DNA from: Marinobacter confluentis
Lineage (GTDB): Bacteria; Pseudomonadota; Gammaproteobacteria; Pseudomonadales; Oleiphilaceae
Direction of reading: 5' to 3'
Length of the DNA stretch: 64,000 bases
Assembly: GCF_004785685.1 (NCBI RefSeq)
Contig: NZ_SRPF01000002.1
Span: 1 to 64,000, forward strand
The position numbers and the translations under genes were made by a program. The first letter of the stretch is position 1; each line of letters begins with the position of its first letter. The notes beneath the pieces were generated by a model. That model was not told the origin of the DNA. It did no database searches and worked only from the letters and a program-made list of their open reading frames with translations. Below are positions 61,542-64,000 of this stretch, in pieces.

Positions 61542-64000
61542 GTGGACCTGAGCGCCCTCGAAACCCGAATCAGCCAGGACACATCTCCGGTACCCGCTGC
61601 CCGCGAACTTCTCAAAGCACGGTATACGGAAGACGCCGAAGCGTTCCGGAAGATTGCCACCGAAGAGCTGGACATCCGCGCTCTGGTCCGCTCCCGTTCC
61701 CATACGGTTGATCGGGTTCTGTCGCTGATCTGGAACCGCTACAGCTTTGCCAGCTCTCCGGACATTTCCCTGGTTGCCGTAGGCGGTTATGGCCGTGGCG
61801 AGCTACATCCCCACTCCGATATTGACCTGCTGATTCTCACCCGCAATGGCATAGAAGAATCCTGGCAAGAGGATCTCGGTGGTTTCGTCACGCTGCTGTG
61901 GGACCTGAAACTGGACATCGGCCACAGCGTTCGCAGCATTGAAGAAAGCATGGCGTCAGCCCGAGAGGACGTCACCATTCTGACCAACCTGCTAGAAACC
62001 CGCACTATTGCTGGCCCCGACGATCTGAGAGCCGAGCTCAGCGAAAAAGTCTACTCGGACGAAGTCAGCAGCGACATCGATTATTTCGTGGCCAAGCGCG
62101 AAGAGCAGAAGCGTCGACACAAAAAATACGGCGATACCGAGTACAACCTGGAGCCCAACGTCAAGGGCTCACCGGGCGCGCTGCGAGACATCCAGACCAT
62201 CGGCTGGATTACCAAACGGCATTTTGGCCTGCAGAACATCGCCGACCTGACCCGCTTCAGCATCCTGACCGAGGAAGAACACCAGATTCTGCTGCAGGGA
62301 GAAACCTTTCTCTGGCAGATCCGGTATGGCCTGCAGTTGATTGCCGACCGCAACGAGAACCGGCTGCTGTTTGACCACCAGCGGGCCCTGGCACAGATGC
62401 TCGGCTACAAGGATCAGGGCAAGCGCCTGGGCGTCGAGCTGATGATGCAGTCCTACTATCGTACGGTTCTGGCACTGGCCGAGCTCACCGACGTGATCCT
62501 GCAGTATTACGATGAAGCGATCATTGGCGCCGGTGATGAGGATGACGTCCTGCCCCTGAACAAACGTTTCCAGATCCGCAACTTCTATATAGAAGCCGTC
62601 AATAATCAGGTCTTCGCCTACTCTCCCTACGCCATCATGGAAATTTTCGTGCTGATGGCGCAGCATCCGGAAATCAAAGGCATAAGGGCGACCACCATCC
62701 GCTCTCTGCGGGCCCATCGCCACCTGATTGATGATGCCTTCCGGTCCGACCTGGCGGTGACCTCTCTGTTCATGGAACTGTTGCGAACCCCCCATGAACT
62801 GGACCAGACCCTGTCGGCGATGAAGAAATACAACGTGCTTGGCCGCTACCTGCCCGAGTTCGGCCAGATCATCGGCCAGATGCAGCACGACCTGTTTCAC
62901 ATCTATACCGTTGACGCCCACACCATGCGGGTCATCCGCAACATGGTACAACTGGACAGCATCGAACTGCGGAACGATTACCCGCTCGCGTCCCGCCTGA
63001 TTCATCATCTTCCGAAGCTGGAAACCCTTTACATCGCCGGCCTTTACCACGACATCGCCAAAGGCCGCGGTGGTGACCACTCGGAACTGGGCGCTATTGA
63101 TGTGGAAGCTTTCTGCCAGCGCCATCACCTCAGCGACCGGGACACCCAGCTGGCGTCCTGGCTGGTGGAAAATCACCTGTTGATGTCGATGACCGCCCAG
63201 CGCAAGGACATATCCGACCCGGATATCATTTTTGCTTTTGCCCAGTCCGTACCCAGCCAGGTGCACCTGGACTACCTGTATGTACTGACGGTATGCGACA
63301 TCAGCGCCACCAACCCGAAACTCTGGAACACCTGGCGGGCTTCGCTGTTGCGCCAGCTGTATATCGAGGCCAAGCGGGCGCTGCGCCGCAATTCCCAGAC
63401 TCCGGTGGACCGCCACGAATGGGTACGCGCTACCCAGTCTGAAGCGCGGGAAATCCTGCACGCGCAGAACATGACCGACGAGCAGATCGACGGCATCTGG
63501 GAAACCATGGACGAAGACTACTTCCTCCAGGATTCCACCGTGGATATCGCCTGGCAGACCGCTGCGATCATCCGCCATGGCGGCGACCCCGACCCGCTGG
63601 TGATGATCCGGGATACCCGTGGCGGACCGACTGATGGCTATTCCCAGATCATCATCTACATGCACGACCGCATAGACCTGTTTGCAGCGACCACTGCGGT
63701 GCTGGAACAGCTCAATCTGAACATCGTCGACGCCCGCATCAGCTCCAGCGACGGCCCCTACTCTGTCAGCTCCTATATTGTTCTGGATGAAAAACACAAA
63801 CCCCTGGGCATTGACCCGGCCCGAAAAGACCGCGTCCGCCAGCGGCTGATCGAGGAACTGGACGATCCCGATGATTACCCGGACATCATCCATCGCCGCA
63901 CACCGCGCCAACTGAAGCATTTCGCCTTCCCGACGGAGGTGACGTTCTATAACGACACGGTAAACCAGCGCACGGTGATGGAAGTGATCACCCCGGACCG
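61542..64000 (+). CDS. glnD: PII uridylyltransferase / uridylyl-removing enzyme, 3' end outside window
   Basis: GlnD adds or removes UMP on PII proteins according to glutamine level, controlling nitrogen assimilation. The GTG start comes immediately after the map TAG. The nucleotidyltransferase motif is GGYGRGELHPHSDIDLL (about 78-94), and the HD hydrolase motif GLYHDIAKGRGGDHSE lies near residue 500. A first ACT domain starts near residue 700 (SQIIIYMHDRIDLFAATTAV) and the second begins near 796 and runs off the window. About 819 codons are present; family length is near 880-900. A long reverse frame opposite it is a composition artefact. Confidence 0.95.
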   Translation, partial: MDLSALETRISQDTSPVPAARELLKARYTEDAEAFRKIATEELDIRALVRSRSHTVDRVLSLIWNRYSFASSPDISLVAVGGYGRGELHPHSDIDLLILTRNGIEESWQEDLGGFVTLLWDLKLDIGHSVRSIEESMASAREDVTILTNLLETRTIAGPDDLRAELSEKVYSDEVSSDIDYFVAKREEQKRRHKKYGDTEYNLEPNVKGSPGALRDIQTIGWITKRHFGLQNIADLTRFSILTEEEHQILLQGETFLWQIRYGLQLIADRNENRLLFDHQRALAQMLGYKDQGKRLGVELMMQSYYRTVLALAELTDVILQYYDEAIIGAGDEDDVLPLNKRFQIRNFYIEAVNNQVFAYSPYAIMEIFVLMAQHPEIKGIRATTIRSLRAHRHLIDDAFRSDLAVTSLFMELLRTPHELDQTLSAMKKYNVLGRYLPEFGQIIGQMQHDLFHIYTVDAHTMRVIRNMVQLDSIELRNDYPLASRLIHHLPKLETLYIAGLYHDIAKGRGGDHSELGAIDVEAFCQRHHLSDRDTQLASWLVENHLLMSMTAQRKDISDPDIIFAFAQSVPSQVHLDYLYVLTVCDISATNPKLWNTWRASLLRQLYIEAKRALRRNSQTPVDRHEWVRATQSEAREILHAQNMTDEQIDGIWETMDEDYFLQDSTVDIAWQTAAIIRHGGDPDPLVMIRDTRGGPTDGYSQIIIYMHDRIDLFAATTAVLEQLNLNIVDARISSSDGPYSVSSYIVLDEKHKPLGIDPARKDRVRQRLIEELDDPDDYPDIIHRRTPRQLKHFAFPTEVTFYNDTVNQRTVMEVITPD

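Noticed and set aside
62169..63920. 583-codon minus-strand open frame opposite glnD
   Set aside because: It lies wholly antisense to a GlnD frame with all family motifs; long antisense frames are expected from GC-rich codon bias.

Overview
The right half of the window (about 29.3-64 kb) is a gammaproteobacterial chromosome. It carries the outer-membrane/lipid A block pyrH-frr-uppS-cdsA-dxr-rseP-bamA-skp-lpxD-fabZ-lpxA-lpxB-rnhB, preceded by rpsB-tsf, with map-glnD divergent from it. Gene order, GC-rich codon use and protein style suggest a Marinobacter-like marine bacterium; that placement is inference, because no marker comparison could be run.

The left half (1 to about 28.7 kb) is an integrated, more AT-rich island packed with anti-phage functions. 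It begins at the edge of an IS3-family element (1-47). A satellite-like module follows: a tandem AlpA regulator, an inovirus Gp2/YagK-type protein and a single AlpA (1.2-3.6 kb). Next comes a prokaryotic viperin (pVip) gene overlapping a HicA-like small gene, divergent from a 909-residue ankyrin protein and sharing with it a promoter region that holds interleaved inverted repeats and a G8 tract (3.8-7.8 kb). Then come a four-gene Wadjet/MksBEFG-like operon in the order jetD-jetC-jetA-jetB (13.85 down to 7.98 kb), a type III restriction-modification pair preceded by decayed small genes (13.9-19.1 kb), a Rad50-like ATPase with a CxxC hook (19.2-22.1 kb), a mobile-element housekeeping block (Cys-rich gp3-like protein, YqaJ exonuclease, DUF932, glycine-zipper/zinc-ribbon protein; 22.5-25.8 kb) and a Septu-type ATPase/HNH pair (26.1-28.6 kb). 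A tRNA 3'-end remnant at 28704-28726 looks like the right attachment site. Just beyond it lies the orphaned 3' end of a BCCT transporter gene. No integrase, phage structural gene, CRISPR array or reverse transcriptase was seen; the left boundary is outside the window.

The core region from 29.3 kb holds a spermidine-synthase-like methyltransferase, an SDR oxidoreductase, a SulP transporter with a tandem universal stress protein, a GAF-GAF-GGDEF-EAL c-di-GMP enzyme, YciO and BolA, a type IA topoisomerase (topB), and an OmpR regulator / LysM-FecR protein / CHASE2 histidine kinase operon. A lipoprotein and the initiator tRNA-fMet follow, then the envelope biogenesis block on the minus strand. The window ends inside glnD.

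The island reads as layered defence: nucleotide-analogue synthesis (viperin), DNA-topology sensing and cleavage (Wadjet), methylation-based restriction (Mod/Res), a structural-DNA ATPase, and ATPase-nuclease abortive defence (Septu). The least explained unit is viperin plus the HicA-like gene plus the ankyrin protein.
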